Positions 44,268 through 55,712 of a stretch of DNA of 64,000 bases are shown one piece after another; within the stretch, counting starts at the first letter, position 1; each line of letters opens with the position of its first letter. The notes beneath the pieces were generated by a model, which ran no database searches, was not told where the DNA came from, and worked only from the letters and a program-made list of their open reading frames with translations. Source of the stretch: Xylogone sp. PMI_703 (Eukaryota > Ascomycota > Leotiomycetes); assembly GCA_021399445.1 (NCBI GenBank), contig JAJTUQ010000005.1:4154001-4218000 (forward strand), read 5' to 3'. A program made the position numbers and the translations under genes.

Positions 44268-47200
44268 ATGGCCTCGCTCGCAAATCCGACGGTAGCTTGG
44301 GTTTGCAGTCGCTTGGGGGACAGTGGTGATGATGGTGAGTTTACGTTCTTTTTTCTTCTTTCTTTTCGTTCATGTATTCACGTCTCTTTGTGACTTTTTG
44401 TCATTTTTGTTGATATGCTGGATTTTATATATCCTTTAGTTCTATTTTATTTTAGTTTTTCTTTTAAGGCCATGAGCAAGCGATTGGACATTGATTCTCT
44501 GCTTGAGCTCACCTTTTTTCTGCATATGGCCCGTTAGTGCAGTGGTCGTGCTTCTTGTTCTTGCAATTTTTGGTTTTTTTTTGTGATCGAAGCGAGCTAT
44601 AATGTTCATGAGCGGGGTTAAGCATCACGTGACCCATATAACATCAGTGTGCGTTTTTAGTACCTTTTGTTGTGTCTGTGAGCCAGAAAGAAATCCTGTA
44701 CTAAGATATATGTAGGTTTACCAGTATCACAACTTATAGAGCAGTTTAGTATTGCCTTTCCTGAGCTCAAAGATAAAGACCCACCCAATGCTGTTTGGGG
44801 AGTCATTACTGGACGGGATGACATATCTATCGGAGATGATGGAGTAGGGATCGATTGGAAAAAGTTGCAGCTGAAAGAAGTCCTGCTTCTTGAAAAGATA
44901 GGGAGGAAGGTCAGAGTTAGAGCTGCTGGAATAGCTGGGCCTACCCTGTCTAGTGTAAAAGAAAGGGCTGGTTCAACAATTGGAATCGCTCCCAAAAGTA
45001 GATCATCCAAAAAGCAGATTCGAGATGCTTCAGGACAACAGAATGGGAATTCTATAATTGTGGATGTTGGGACTCCAATTGGTGCAGATAATACGGACGA
45101 ACAAGGCTTGCCCAAGACCGCTGTGCGGGATATCCAGCCCAAGAGATCATTACGCAGTCAACCGACTCCACCAAATGATGACAGAAATCACATCACACAG
45201 AATGGGGTTAATGGCAATACAGCTGCTGCAACGCCTCCCGCATCCACTACATCTAGAGCACAAACGCCTCAAACCTTTCCTACTTCAATTCAGTCTTCGC
45301 CTCAAAATCTAGACAGAGATATTGGCTCACCTTTGAAGAAAACAACTATTACGAGGTATGATAAGCTACAGAAGAAGGATGACGAAGCACAGCGCAATGC
45401 AGGGGTTGCCAAAGTATATATAAATCCCGCAGGGTTAGCAAGACCCCGGCCTAAAAATGCCAGAGGTCGGCCAAGAAATTCGTGCATAGCTGTCTTCAAA
45501 TCAAGCAAACTGAAGGATCCTAAATGGCTAGAGGACCACCAAGATTCATGGGTTGGGGTTATAGCCTCGAGGGAGGAAATCATTCCAGCTAGCCCCAGAT
45601 CAATTGATGATAGTTTGGCGTCAGCACCGCCTTCGAAACGAGCGAGGACATCTGTTTCTATCCCTAGCACCCAGTTACAGGTTGCAGGAGAAAGTACTGT
45701 GCCCCCTCGATCAGTTCCTCTACCTCAAAGCCCCGCCCGTTTGTCTAAAATAGAATCAGCGATGGCCACGGATGAAAATGGAGTTACTCAGCCCATAACA
45801 CAGACACAGAGTGTGGCGAATCGGCTGGCATATCAATCCCCATATGCATCAAACTCCTCGCCCATTCCAATTCCCCCTCTTAATTATCAAGCTTCTTACC
45901 GCTCTCCTTACGCTGCTATGCCAGTACAATCCAAGTCAAATCATCATATAGGCGGGTACAAGTCCATATACAGTTCGCCTACACAACCTTCGGTCGATCC
46001 AAGGCCTGCAGCCCCGACCATAGTACCTCAAACCCTGTACAAGTCTCCGTATCAGACAAGAAGTCCTCCCGCAAATACATATACTTCTCCATATAAGATA
46101 CAGACAACACCACCACAACCATACGTCTCACCATTCAGGGCCCCTGCCAAATCATCTTCTAAGCATGTTGTCGATCATGCTTCTAGAACCCATGTTTCTC
46201 TATACGGCACTAAGCCGATCGATACGCCATCTCATACCAGCTCCTCAATCGTCAATTCCGGGGTGCCTTCCGAAATCCTCGCAAAGTCGCATAATTCTCC
46301 ATATAGACCGCTTTCAACCGCCACTAATGATATCCAAACCAACAAGGCACAAGATGCGCAATCTTCCATCAGTATATCTCAGTCACCAGCTGAGAAAACA
46401 ATCTCTCAGCGGGTAGATTTATCAGCAGAAAGCAATAAGCCCAAGACGGATCCCGTAACTGAAAATGTGCCAGTGAGCACTGGCGAAGCTCCTGTGACGG
46501 GTCGTCGAAAAAGGGGCCGTCCGCGGCGTATCCGACCAGAATTATCTCCAGATGAGATCAAGCTACGTGAACGTATTGCAGCTGCCGAAAATGCGGTGGT
46601 TCCCTCTTGCGCGGCATATTTGTCTTCTATCTGGCAGGATCTTGTTGGGAATTTGGTGTTGTCTAAGGATAAGTCCACTTTAACTTTTCATGCTGTAGAG
46701 CAAGCGGATAAGGATGAGCCAGCTCTTACTATAGATGTGAAACAAATGGTAAAAAACCCAGTTACATCCGTCCCCGGTTCAAATCCAATGGAGCTCCTTG
46801 TTTTCGCAAAAGACGAAAATGATTCTGATGTCACACATCGTTTCACGTTCTCATCTGCAGACTTCTCTTGTGAGGCTGCTAATAATTTGAGGGCTAAACT
46901 TGTGACTTCTATGATCATTACGGATCTCAACGAATCAGAAGGCGAAGAAGATGAAGATGAAGAGGCAAGCCCTGTGCAGCTTGAAGCTGAGAAGCCCTTT
47001 GTTTGTGAGATTTGTGGTAATAGATGGAAAAATAAGGAAGGGATCCTGTATCATAAGACGAGATCTAATACTACGTGCAACCCAAATTTCAACCCGGATG
47101 AATACACTCGAGAGCACCCAGGCGGTAGGAGGAAAAGGAGAAAATTGGAAGAGCTAGCTGAGATTGATGACGGGCTTCTAGATGACGGCGAGGATATTGT

Positions 47201-50168
47201 CGAGAACGTTGCTCCTGATGATCAGGCTCTCGCCAGTATTAAGGACGTAGAAGAACCGCCCACGGAACCTGGAGTTCGACGTCAACCACGACGCGCTGCA
47301 AGAGAGGCAGCTCGACGTATCTTGAAGAAGAAAATAGTACCAGCTGAAACCAAAGCGCTGAAAGAAATAGCTCGACCATCAGATTCGAATACGCGAGTGA
47401 CCAATCAAGACGGCACTTATGTTTCTCCCTATCTTCCTCTTCAGCAAGGCTCTGGTGGCCTTAACACAATTATTAGAGACCAAAGCAGTGATGAATCTTA
47501 CGAAGAAGAGAGGCCGAAAAGGAAAAGGGGATCGAGGGCTAAATATCAGAGACGGGAGCCTCTTTTAGAAGCAGGGGACTCAGTATTCTTGGTGGAACCA
47601 TCAATGACGACGCCAGCTACACCTGAGAAGGCGAGACGTACAAAAGGTTCCAAATCACGTCTTTATACGTGGGCAACGGCACCAATGCTTCTCCAAAATC
47701 CCCAAACTGGTGCTTGGAATCAATGGTCATCTCATTCCAGGGTACAAGTAAAACGCAAAATAGTGCTGCCGGAGCCTGATGCTTTAATCCAGTTGGGAAT
47801 TTCTGAAGGCGCTGTGGCCTATCCATCTCAACAAGTCGTTTGGCAAGTTAGTGGCGTTTCATCTCCATCTCCAAGTCCGAAAGAGGCTAATCCGGCCGTT
47901 GCTGTAAAACGGCCAGCTGGACGATCTAGGGTGACCAAACGTAGTGCTATTCTCGCTGGACGACAGAAGAAGGATAAAGCCCTTGCTGAATTCCAAACCT
48001 CCGTGCTTTCATTCATTCCACGTTTTGAGGGTCCATTGAATCCCGGTTTGGATACACTACCTTCAAATTTTGGCTTGAGACAGTTAACAGTAGGCCCAGT
48101 CACTTCTACTAGCGCTACGGATGGACAGGTAATGAACGCTAGTCCCATTAGTGAGAAAACAGAGCAGAGTAACGAGAAAGCTCTGGGTCATACATCTGAC
48201 TTAAGTTGGCTCCTTAACAATACTTCTGATAGTTTCACGGCGGAGGCTATAATATCCAAAGTTGAGCCTGATGCTGTCCACACAATCAAAGAGCTACAAT
48301 CGTCGTGGGGTATTTTCCAACTCGAAGTTGAAACAATAGCTAGATGGGAGCAAGATGAAGCTTATTTGTTCCTAGAGCTTCGGTCCCTCGCTCCCCATTA
48401 TAGGTGGATTAACCATACCGTCGATCATCCTAGTGGGATAGCTCCTAGCAATATCAAATGGGAAGATCAAAATGCGTTTACTGTTGTCACGCTCCCCTAT
48501 GAAGAACTAGACAATATTATCGCTGCCGCTATTCCCGAAGAATTTGATATCAATTTTCCTGGTCCGAGGCAGAGAAGTAGCGTCACTCCAATAGTTAGCG
48601 ATCGCCAAGCTGAGCCACGAAAGTATCAGAGATTTCATACAACTCGCTATCAGACAGCTATTGCATCTGATTTCGAGGGTATTTTGACCACACCAGAAGT
48701 CGCTGCTGCCGAAGTTGGCGTGGAGCTAATGCCTGTTGGACAACATCAACCACGAAAACGGACTCTTGACGGGACCATGCCTCCGGAAATGGAGATACGT
48801 CTTATTGTTGCCGCTGTTGTTTTACGCACACTTACCGGAGGACTTGATTCCCAGATCGACTGGGTACTGTTGGAAATGGTTCTTCCTCAATACTCGATGC
48901 ACTGGCTACGAAAGAAGTGGCTTCAGGTAGCGGAGAAGAAGAAGGCGATGATTGAGAATATCAGTTCCGAGTTCCAGGAGGTCTTTTTGGAGGGCTATGA
49001 AGCCGGAGAAATACCATATCTCGATTACGATCATCTTATCGATTATGACTGGAATTGGCTGGTGGACTGGACCTTGCAGAGAGTTGATACTTCTTCTGAA
49101 GAGACTAAAGCTAAGAAGTCCAAGGCCGTGTCCTTGCCTGCAAGTAGAGATGACCTTGAACAACAGTTCAAAATCACAGAGACTGGGAACTCTTCTTCAA
49201 ACTGGAGAGACATATATTTCGGATTGTTGCCTCCTGTTTACAAGCGTATGGAACTTTCATCGTCAGTTCCTTATACGACACCGGTTAAACCCTATGCTCA
49301 GGACGATGAAGTTGATGATATCACTCTCGTTAAATCTTGGACTAGAGCAACTTGTTTCACCTCAGACTCGTCTTGGGACTCACGCATTGCAGGCGCAAAG
49401 CTAAATTCGGTTCCCCAGCCGGTAGTCGAGAAAGCTCTTGAGTCTCTGCTTTCGTCCAAAGTCCTTATGCATAAAGCCAAGGGTCGCGCAGTACCAGGCC
49501 GTCCCTATGATGCAACGGATCTTTTCTACACCTCTCTCAGAAAGCATATCACAGAGTCAATGTTTGTTGAAGCCGCGAACTACAAATTCTTCCTCGACCA
49601 GTCGTTCAGGAGCGGGAATGAGTGCGTTAGATTTGACTATTTCGCAAACGAGGGCACAGTGATGTGTGTCGTAAACCTCCAAGCACAAGGCCGTGTCAAG
49701 CTCATTGGAGTCAATGTACCAAACGACAAATTCGGTCTCACTGATGGTGGCTACGAAACAAGGAAGTTGGACAAGTCCAAGTATAGATTTGATATGGATA
49801 TATACCCAACTGATTCATACATGTTCGACTCGGATAATCCTGCTCTGAAGAAGCTAGCCGAATATCCCTGTCCAGGTGCTGGGAAAAGGGGTGAACTGCC
49901 TCTATGGCTCGATATTCAAGAGAAAATGATTGATTCGCTGTGGAAGAAGACGATTGCAGGAGTTTTCGGAATCATATCGCTAAGAGCAGGTATCGATGTA
50001 GCTGGCTTGACACGAGTCTTCTCTCCCGCACTTGAAAGCTGGGAGATCAGAAGACTGATGGAATGGGGGGTTGAGATAGGAGCTCTAAAACGGCCTGTCC
50101 AGAACATTGACGGTTGGACAACTGGTGAATGGTGGTGGCTTGTTGCAGGAAAGATATGCTCAGTATAG
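44268..50168 (+). CDS. Very large protein resembling TFIIIC subunit Tfc3/Sfc3
   Basis: Exons 44268-44334 and 44716-50168 give 1839 residues; the 381 bp intron is long but the join (SGDDGLPVSQLIEQF) is in phase. The C-terminal 550 residues recall fungal Tfc3, the B-block-binding subunit of RNA polymerase III factor TFIIIC: a helical region EIRLIVAAVVLRTLTGGLDS leads into QIDWVLLEMVLPQYSMHWLR, then KALESLLSSKVLMHKAKGRA and a Trp-rich end. I see no classical B-block domain at the N-terminus. Residues about 395-560 contain many Y-x-S-P-Y motifs. A probable C2HC zinc finger uses C786, C789, H802 and C810. AT-hook-like patches (GRRKRGRPRR, KRGRPR type) lie near 560. The family call is from memory and moderate; a fungal-specific chromatin protein is the alternative. 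Confidence 0.6.
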
Positions 50169-50758
50169 CGTGTGTATTTATGGAGGTAGTTTGGATTTTC
50201 AGCGTGTTCAGTCCGCTTTATCCATGGAGTTTGGTTTCTACCAAGAGGTACTTGGGCAGTTGGTGATACCTGGTTTTTGTAGCAAAGTCGATCGTATATA
50301 CCTAGTCTACACATGGTGTTCATGGGAAAGAGACATCTCTTCGAACAATCGAGAGTATACAAACATGTCAATCAAGGTTGGCAAATGACATGAGCGATTA
50401 TTCTAATCGTTTCAATACATTACATGCATGTAACGTGACCTACGAAGTTATACAAATATAACACTCTAATGCGTGCACCACTCGCCTCTTGAAGGTTCAA
50501 CCCTGTGATGCGCAAGTTTAAGTCTCGCGTTCGGACTTTTCGGTGCAGCGACCGAGCAGCATACATTATTTCCGTATATGAATGTTACGTCAACGACCAT
50601 TTATTTAAGGCTGCGTAGTTTGTTACTGGAGAAAAGTATACTTACACGACTCAACAGAACTGCTCAAATTACGATATTTTGAGAGTTCACCTATTTGGGC
50701 CCAAAGATACTAGAATTGTAAAACAACTCTTTCCATTGAAGCAAAGCTCACCTTCGTC
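50169..50758. other. Intergenic spacer upstream of the cupin gene
   Basis: 590 bp between two plus-strand genes. Contains the large gene's 3' flank and the cupin promoter. No gene supported. Confidence 0.45.
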
Positions 50759-51543
50759 ATGCCTCCTGTCGTTCCCACGCCCACTGTGCCCATCAATTAT
50801 GTGACAGCAACAACTGGAGAGATTATTTCCCTCGGACCTGTGAAATTGAGGGTCATGGAAGATGGTTCAAGAACAGGTAAATCCTTTAGTTTGACTCTGA
50901 TTCCATTCATTTTCGCATACTGTTTAGGATAGATCCTGTTACATTGTTTTCCCAATGAACAAAAGCACATGATTTTATCTCCATCTATACCTAAAAAAAT
51001 TGTTTTCAATGAGAAATACATAAAGCTTCTCTTACGTTGTCTGCCTATTTGGAGGCTCATATATCGAAATTCTGACCTCTGATCTACTCATTCTTGCCGT
51101 AGACAACCGCATCTCCACTGTCGAGCTGATAATTCCACCACATACCTCGGGGCCACCTCCTCACTGGCATGAGATGCATGACGAGACATTTCTCGTCACA
51201 AAAGGCACGGTTCGCTTCCATGTTCCTGAAGCACCCGGGCTCGAGGCGAAAGAGATTGATGCTAAAGAAGGGGACTACGTTGTGGTACCAATTCGGGCAC
51301 CTCACACATTCTCTAATCCTACAGATGGGGAGTCAAGATTTATTAACACTTTTACACCCGTAAGAGCCTTACACTCTCGCGAGATACAACGTGTACTAAT
51401 TTACTCTTTCCGTTTAGGCACATTATATCCATTACTTCAAGTTGGTTAGTGAACTAATTGGTAAAGGGGAGAAGATGACACCGGAGATTAATGCAGAGGC
51501 TATGGCTTATTATGCAACGATTCCTGTGCAGAAAAAGAATTAA
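50759..51543 (+). CDS. Single-domain cupin protein
   Basis: Small cytosolic cupin of unknown substrate. Exons 50759-50876, 51103-51359 and 51418-51543 give 166 residues. The first cupin motif is GPPPHWHEMHDETFLVTKG, with the metal-binding His, His and Glu; the second motif region is PIRAPHTFSNP with the third His. The second intron splices in phase into AHYIHYFKLVSELI. The first intron is 226 bp. Fungal cupins of this form are often near secondary-metabolism or detoxification genes, but none is next to it here. It is the last clearly core-like gene before the accessory segment. Confidence 0.85.
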
Positions 51544-51568
51544 GGTTTTGTAAGCTTCGTGAATGGCT

Positions 51569-52021
51569 ATGAATATGATTCCGTGCGTTATCATAATCGT
51601 GTATCAAGTCGGAGAATATACCAAAATCCAATATCATATTGATATTACTTTGTTAGACTTCGCTCTCTGTCTATCGTAAGAAACAGGGGCAATACTAGAG
51701 TGGGAAGAAGAATCAAATTTCCAAGATAAACTAGATATAGGTGCTTTATACGTACTTCATAGCCGAATTCAGCCAACACCTTTGTAGCTGTAGCTTCCCT
51801 CAGTAGACAGTAGAATGCATCACTTCACTCCGCACATCATTAGGAGCTAATTTCAACTCCTTACACTATCTTCGGCCTGACTCCGCATCATTGCCATAGT
51901 CGGCCTCGCTACAACCGGCATCCTCCAGTCCGTCAACCGCACCCACCACTTTCTGATCTCTGGTCCGAACAAACGCTCGCCAGGCTGTGGTAGAGGGGGC
52001 TTGGTTTGGTTCCGGTCTACC
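51569..52021 (+). repeat. Diverged direct repeat, copy A
   Basis: Matches copy B at 55083-55712 in the same orientation. Long near-identical runs include CAGCCAACACCTTTGTAGCT and CTGTAGCTTCCCTCAGTAGA. Differences are mainly transitions. Relative to B, copy A carries a small insertion near 51836-51870 and lacks about 240 bp between about 51930 and 51976, after which the match resumes (TCGCCAGGCTGTGGT to GGTTCCGGTCTACCC). Confidence 0.8.
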
Positions 52022-52029
52022 CGTCTCCG

Positions 52030-52975
52030 AGCAGCTCGACCGGAGGTCAGAGTACCACGCGGTGCTCCTGCAAAATATGCATTACATAAATGATCTAAAA
52101 ATAGGAAATAAGAAAATTACAAAACATAATATATAAGTTGAAGCAGCAGCACATAATTATAGAGAAGCCCATGTGAAATAATGCTAAGGTTGGTGAGAAT
52201 GGTGATGAGAAGTATGAGGCAAACAGAGATGACTGATACTCAACAAGCTATGAGAGCCGTTGAGAACATGAAAAGCTAAGAGTAGCGTTCAAAAAGTTAA
52301 ATGAGTGATATTGACCAAACTAACGAAAATATAGTATAACACGAGGTAAATGAGATATGTTAAAATATCCTGGCTTTCCTGGCATGCCCTGTCAGGGGTT
52401 ACGGCGCAGTAGTTAGACTACTCTACATATAAATTGTATGGTACAAAGTCTTAATTCGTTGCTCTACTTGATGATGTACAGTACATAGGGGTAATCCGGA
52501 TAAAACTCTTCATATACCTGACTGTAAGCTTTTACGGCTCTGATTGGCTAATGCTAATTTCGTAAGTAATCTCTAACACTCCACTTTGCGTCGTAATTGC
52601 ACGGTCAATTTAAGCTTTATTAACTCTTATAATGAGTGTACAGCTTATAGAATTTACGTCTTCTGTAGAGTTTAATCGCTTTATAGTTATATAGGTCTAT
52701 GTTTTCCTCACAAGGAAGTTTAATCACTATATTATATTATAGTATAAGAATACTCTCTAATTCTCTCCTTGTAGTTAATTTTAGTACTTTATATTATTTT
52801 GAGTTCTTTAATGCTAAGTATTATTAGGGGTTATAAGAACAGAGTATATTAACACTTAATAGTTATATGACTAGAACGGAACAACTAGTAATCCTGTTAT
52901 ATTCTTTTAAAATCTGACATCGTGGTTGTTGAGTTATTGATATATCAGTTTCATTAATTTTCGCTGTAAACTTCG
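52030..52975. repeat. AT-rich, probably RIP-mutated block
   Basis: The stretch is visibly depleted of G and C, especially 52560-52960, with many TATA, TTAA and TAAT runs and stop codons in every frame. No coding potential. In Pezizomycotina this look is usually the product of repeat-induced point mutation acting on a duplicated or transposable sequence. Its parent element cannot be recognised. Confidence 0.5.
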
Positions 52976-53359
52976 GTGAGCCGGTAGGCCGGTGGACCGG
53001 GAATTGCTGACCCTCACCAGCTCACGTAAGTAAGGTGGTGAGTAAGTCAACGAATATGTGCTCACGTGGTAACCTAGCAAGACCATACCTCCAAGCGCGT
53101 ATTTTGATAAGTGGATTCACGTCATCTCAAAGATGATTGGTCCACATCCCTATCCGTCAAGGTTTTGCCTGGCAACGTCAAACGCAATGGGATCTCATTG
53201 GCAGGTCACCGAGGGTTGGGTTAGGCAACTGGGGATTTCTGGAAACCAATCATACTCAGTGCAGATCTACGGACCAATCAAAAGTATGCAGATATAGTCT
53301 GTCTGCATGCTAAGAAGATGCTCAACCAATTTCCATATCGACTGGTACCTATTCTGGTT

Positions 53360-53366
53360 TATAAAA
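53360..53366 (+). promoter_or_regulatory. TATA box of the small membrane protein gene
   Basis: TATAAAA lies 227 bp upstream of the start codon at 53593 and is followed by a C/A-rich stretch of the kind seen in fungal 5' leaders. It supports the short gene downstream being a real transcription unit. Confidence 0.45.
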
Positions 53367-53445
53367 GGCTCTAGGAAGAATCCAAAGCTTCTTCTTCGTA
53401 AACATAATTCAGACTTATTAAACATACTTCATAATTCACACTTAG

Positions 53446-53570
53446 ACTCAAACTCAAACTCAAACTCAATTCAAACTCAAACATAGTCTCATCTAACTTA
53501 AACTCAATAGCATAACCAAACTCAGTCCGACTTTGTCAACACAACACAACACAACACAACACAACACAAC
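53446..53570 (+). repeat. CAAACT and ACAAC tandem repeats in a 5' leader
   Basis: ACTCAA-type units repeat at 53446-53482, and six perfect ACAAC units occupy 53541-53570, ending 22 bp before the start codon at 53593. They form an unstructured A/C-rich leader. Confidence 0.7.
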
Positions 53571-53592
53571 TTCTCACCGTGGGCATACAGCA

Positions 53593-53819
53593 ATGGTGTA
53601 CCTTGGAAACCCCAGATTCCTTATTTGCTTGTACGGTGGTGCAGCCCTGATCTATGGTGCCCATCGTGTACATATGTACGATCCTTCTCCCTAACTCCTT
53701 GATGACTTCTCGTTAATAAATTTAGGGCTCGAGAGTGGAAAAGAATAGAGGAGGAGGACAAAATACGGTCGGAGGAATATAGGAGAAGATGGCGGGAATT
53801 TCTTGAGGGAAAATCCTGA
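53593..53819 (+). CDS. Small one-pass membrane protein, 58 residues, unknown
   Basis: Exons 53593-53675 and 53726-53819; the 50 bp intron has a GTACG donor, a CCTAAC branch site and a TTTAG acceptor, and the join is in phase. The N-terminus MVYLGNPRFLICLYGGAALI is hydrophobic and could be a membrane anchor or uncleaved signal; the second exon is a highly charged helix (AREWKRIEEEDKIRSEEYRR) ending LEGKS. A TATA box and an A/C-rich leader precede it. I do not recognise a family. A decayed tandem copy of its intron and second exon follows at 53874-53992. The gene is too short for standard ORF calling, and lies inside a repeat-rich accessory segment. Confidence 0.55.
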
Positions 53820-53873
53820 TATGATGACTGAGTTTATCACACCGAAATTGGACGTAAGTAAGTTACTTCCTTT

Positions 53874-53992
53874 CTCCATATTATCTACTTGTTAATAAAT
53901 TTAGGACTTGAAAGTACAGAAAGTTAAAGGAGGCGCATAATTAAAATGAGAGGGTCGGGACAGAAAATTACGGGACCTTCTTCAGGGAAAAT
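53874..53992 (+). pseudogene. Decayed tandem copy of intron plus exon 2
   Basis: Aligns with 53695-53814: both share TTGTTAATAAATTTAG-type acceptors (CGTTAATAAATTTAGG versus TGTTAATAAATTTAGG) and end in TTC-x-GGGAAAAT. Many differences are G-to-A or C-to-T. The copied exon no longer reads through. Confidence 0.6.
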
Positions 53993-54546
53993 GGTTCTAA
54001 CAGCAATCCACGTTAGTATTCTTCTGCATCCGGTGGCATAGTAGTCCTGACCTTCATGAGGGTGGAATATGACATTTCGTTGGATGGAGACGGGATGGGA
54101 TGGGATGGAGACTTCCCTTTGATAATCAGTTGAATTGACGCATGCTAGGCTGAGTGTTTAAATACATAATATTAATTACTCCCAAAATGAAACACCACAA
54201 GATAGGATCCAACCAAAGCCCTAAGTCCTAAGTTCCCTGATCTCACTATATTTATCATGTACTCTTTTAAAGTTCCTACCCGGAGGAGGAAAGTTCACTA
54301 TTTCCTCATCTTGATACGAAATCTCCAACCAAACAATAGTTCTACCTCAATATATCGGCAGTCGCTAGTTGTAAGATGTGCGTACAGAGTATGTACATAC
54401 CTAGTTGCCCTAGGAGCTGCATTCGGTCAGAAGCTCCAGATTCGTCTTTGTTGTAATAACTGCGACATTGAAAAGTTGCATCGTATAGTTGAGACAACAT
54501 TAGCAGTCGAAAGTCGCAACCACGTCTTAGATCTGCAGACACATTC

Positions 54547-54982
54547 TTGAGCTTCACTCTCGGTAAAATTCACTCAATATCTCTAGGCATTGTAGAGTGC
54601 TTACAGAAAGAGTTACCCATGTTCGGTATCGGCGCAATCATCTTCGAACCTGGTTTGTTCCGAACTAAGGCACTATCACAGCAGAACATCGTCTACGAAC
54701 CAGGTCACATACCTGCATATACGGAGTTCAACAAATTTGCCTTGCAATATGAGATAGCTATCCACGGAAAGGGAGCCTGGGGATCCAGTGAAGGCTATTT
54801 CCCGAACGATTGACGTACTCACGGGAACTAGGATGGCTGCTGGGAAGGAATTCCCACCGCACCTCCTGTTAGGCCCAGATTATCTTAAGGTCATGCGAGA
54901 GAAATGCCAGGAGACTTTACGACTGCTGGATGAGTGGGAAGATCTAATTTCGAGTACTGATCTTGCGGAGCAGGATGCATGA
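54547..54982 (+). pseudogene. C-terminal fragment of a short-chain dehydrogenase
   Basis: The first frame reads a typical SDR region, LQKELPMFGIGAIIFEPGLF, then RTKALSQQN and HGKGAWG. Near 54780 the homologous reading continues one frame over as DPVKAISRTIDVLTGT and MAAGKEFPPHLLLGPDYL, then a helical end. There is thus one frameshift. The Rossmann motif and the catalytic Tyr-Lys are absent upstream. In the intact family this tail follows the substrate loop. It is a truncated, frameshifted relic. Confidence 0.65.
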
Positions 54983-55082
54983 TTGTATCATAACGTAGAT
55001 TTAGACTTTCTTTATCAAGAAAGTAGACTTTCCCCGTACTACCCCAAGCCAAACTACGACCCATTCCCCCAATCATGTCACC

Positions 55083-55712
55083 ATGAATATGATTCGGTTT
55101 GTTATCATAATTGCGTATCAAGTCAGAGAACATACCAAAACCCAATACTATATTGATATTATTTCATTAGACTTCACTCTCTGTCCATCGTAAGAACCAG
55201 GGGCAATACGAGAGTGGGAAGAAGAATCATTCCAAAGGTAAACTAGATGTAGGTGCTTAATACGTGATCCATAGCTGAATTCAGCCAACACCTTTGTAGC
55301 TGTAGCTTCCCTCAGTAGATAGTAGAATACTTCACTTCACTCCGCAATGTCTTCAGTCCGACTCCGCATCGTTGTCATAATCGAGCTCTCCATATCCGGT
55401 ATCCCCCAGTCTCGACTCGGGGGAAGGGGATGGGAGTTGGCTTGCCTCTGGATCCGTGGGATCGCGGGATCTAGCTGGTCCAGGAACTGCACCTGGTTGT
55501 CTGCTTCTCCTTCAATTACGAATCGTGTCCGACTCGGGTTGGTGTTTGCTTCCTGGCCGTAGTATGTATAATAATGCAGCTTTCCGCCGAAGAATTTCCT
55601 ACAGTCGGCAACCCACACTTCCACGCTTGCCGCTGGGCAGACGACCAGCGTGGGTCGAAAGGTCAGATCGCCAGGCTGTGGTGGGGAGCTTGGTTGAGTT
55701 CCGGTCTACCCA
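55083..55712 (+). repeat. Diverged direct repeat, copy B
   Basis: Same orientation as copy A at 51569-52021, offset by about 3.5 kb. This copy is longer and overlaps the reverse-strand Cys-rich exons at 55599-55742, so the duplicated unit may have been a gene end plus its 3' flank. Confidence 0.8.

Noticed and set aside
44520..44560. TTAGTGCAGTGGT tRNA-like D-arm in the first intron of the large gene
   Set aside because: No T-arm or acceptor stem follows within tRNA distance.
53541..53570. ACAAC array considered as a CRISPR or satellite
   Set aside because: Units are 5 bp with no spacers; it is a simple repeat in a 5' leader.
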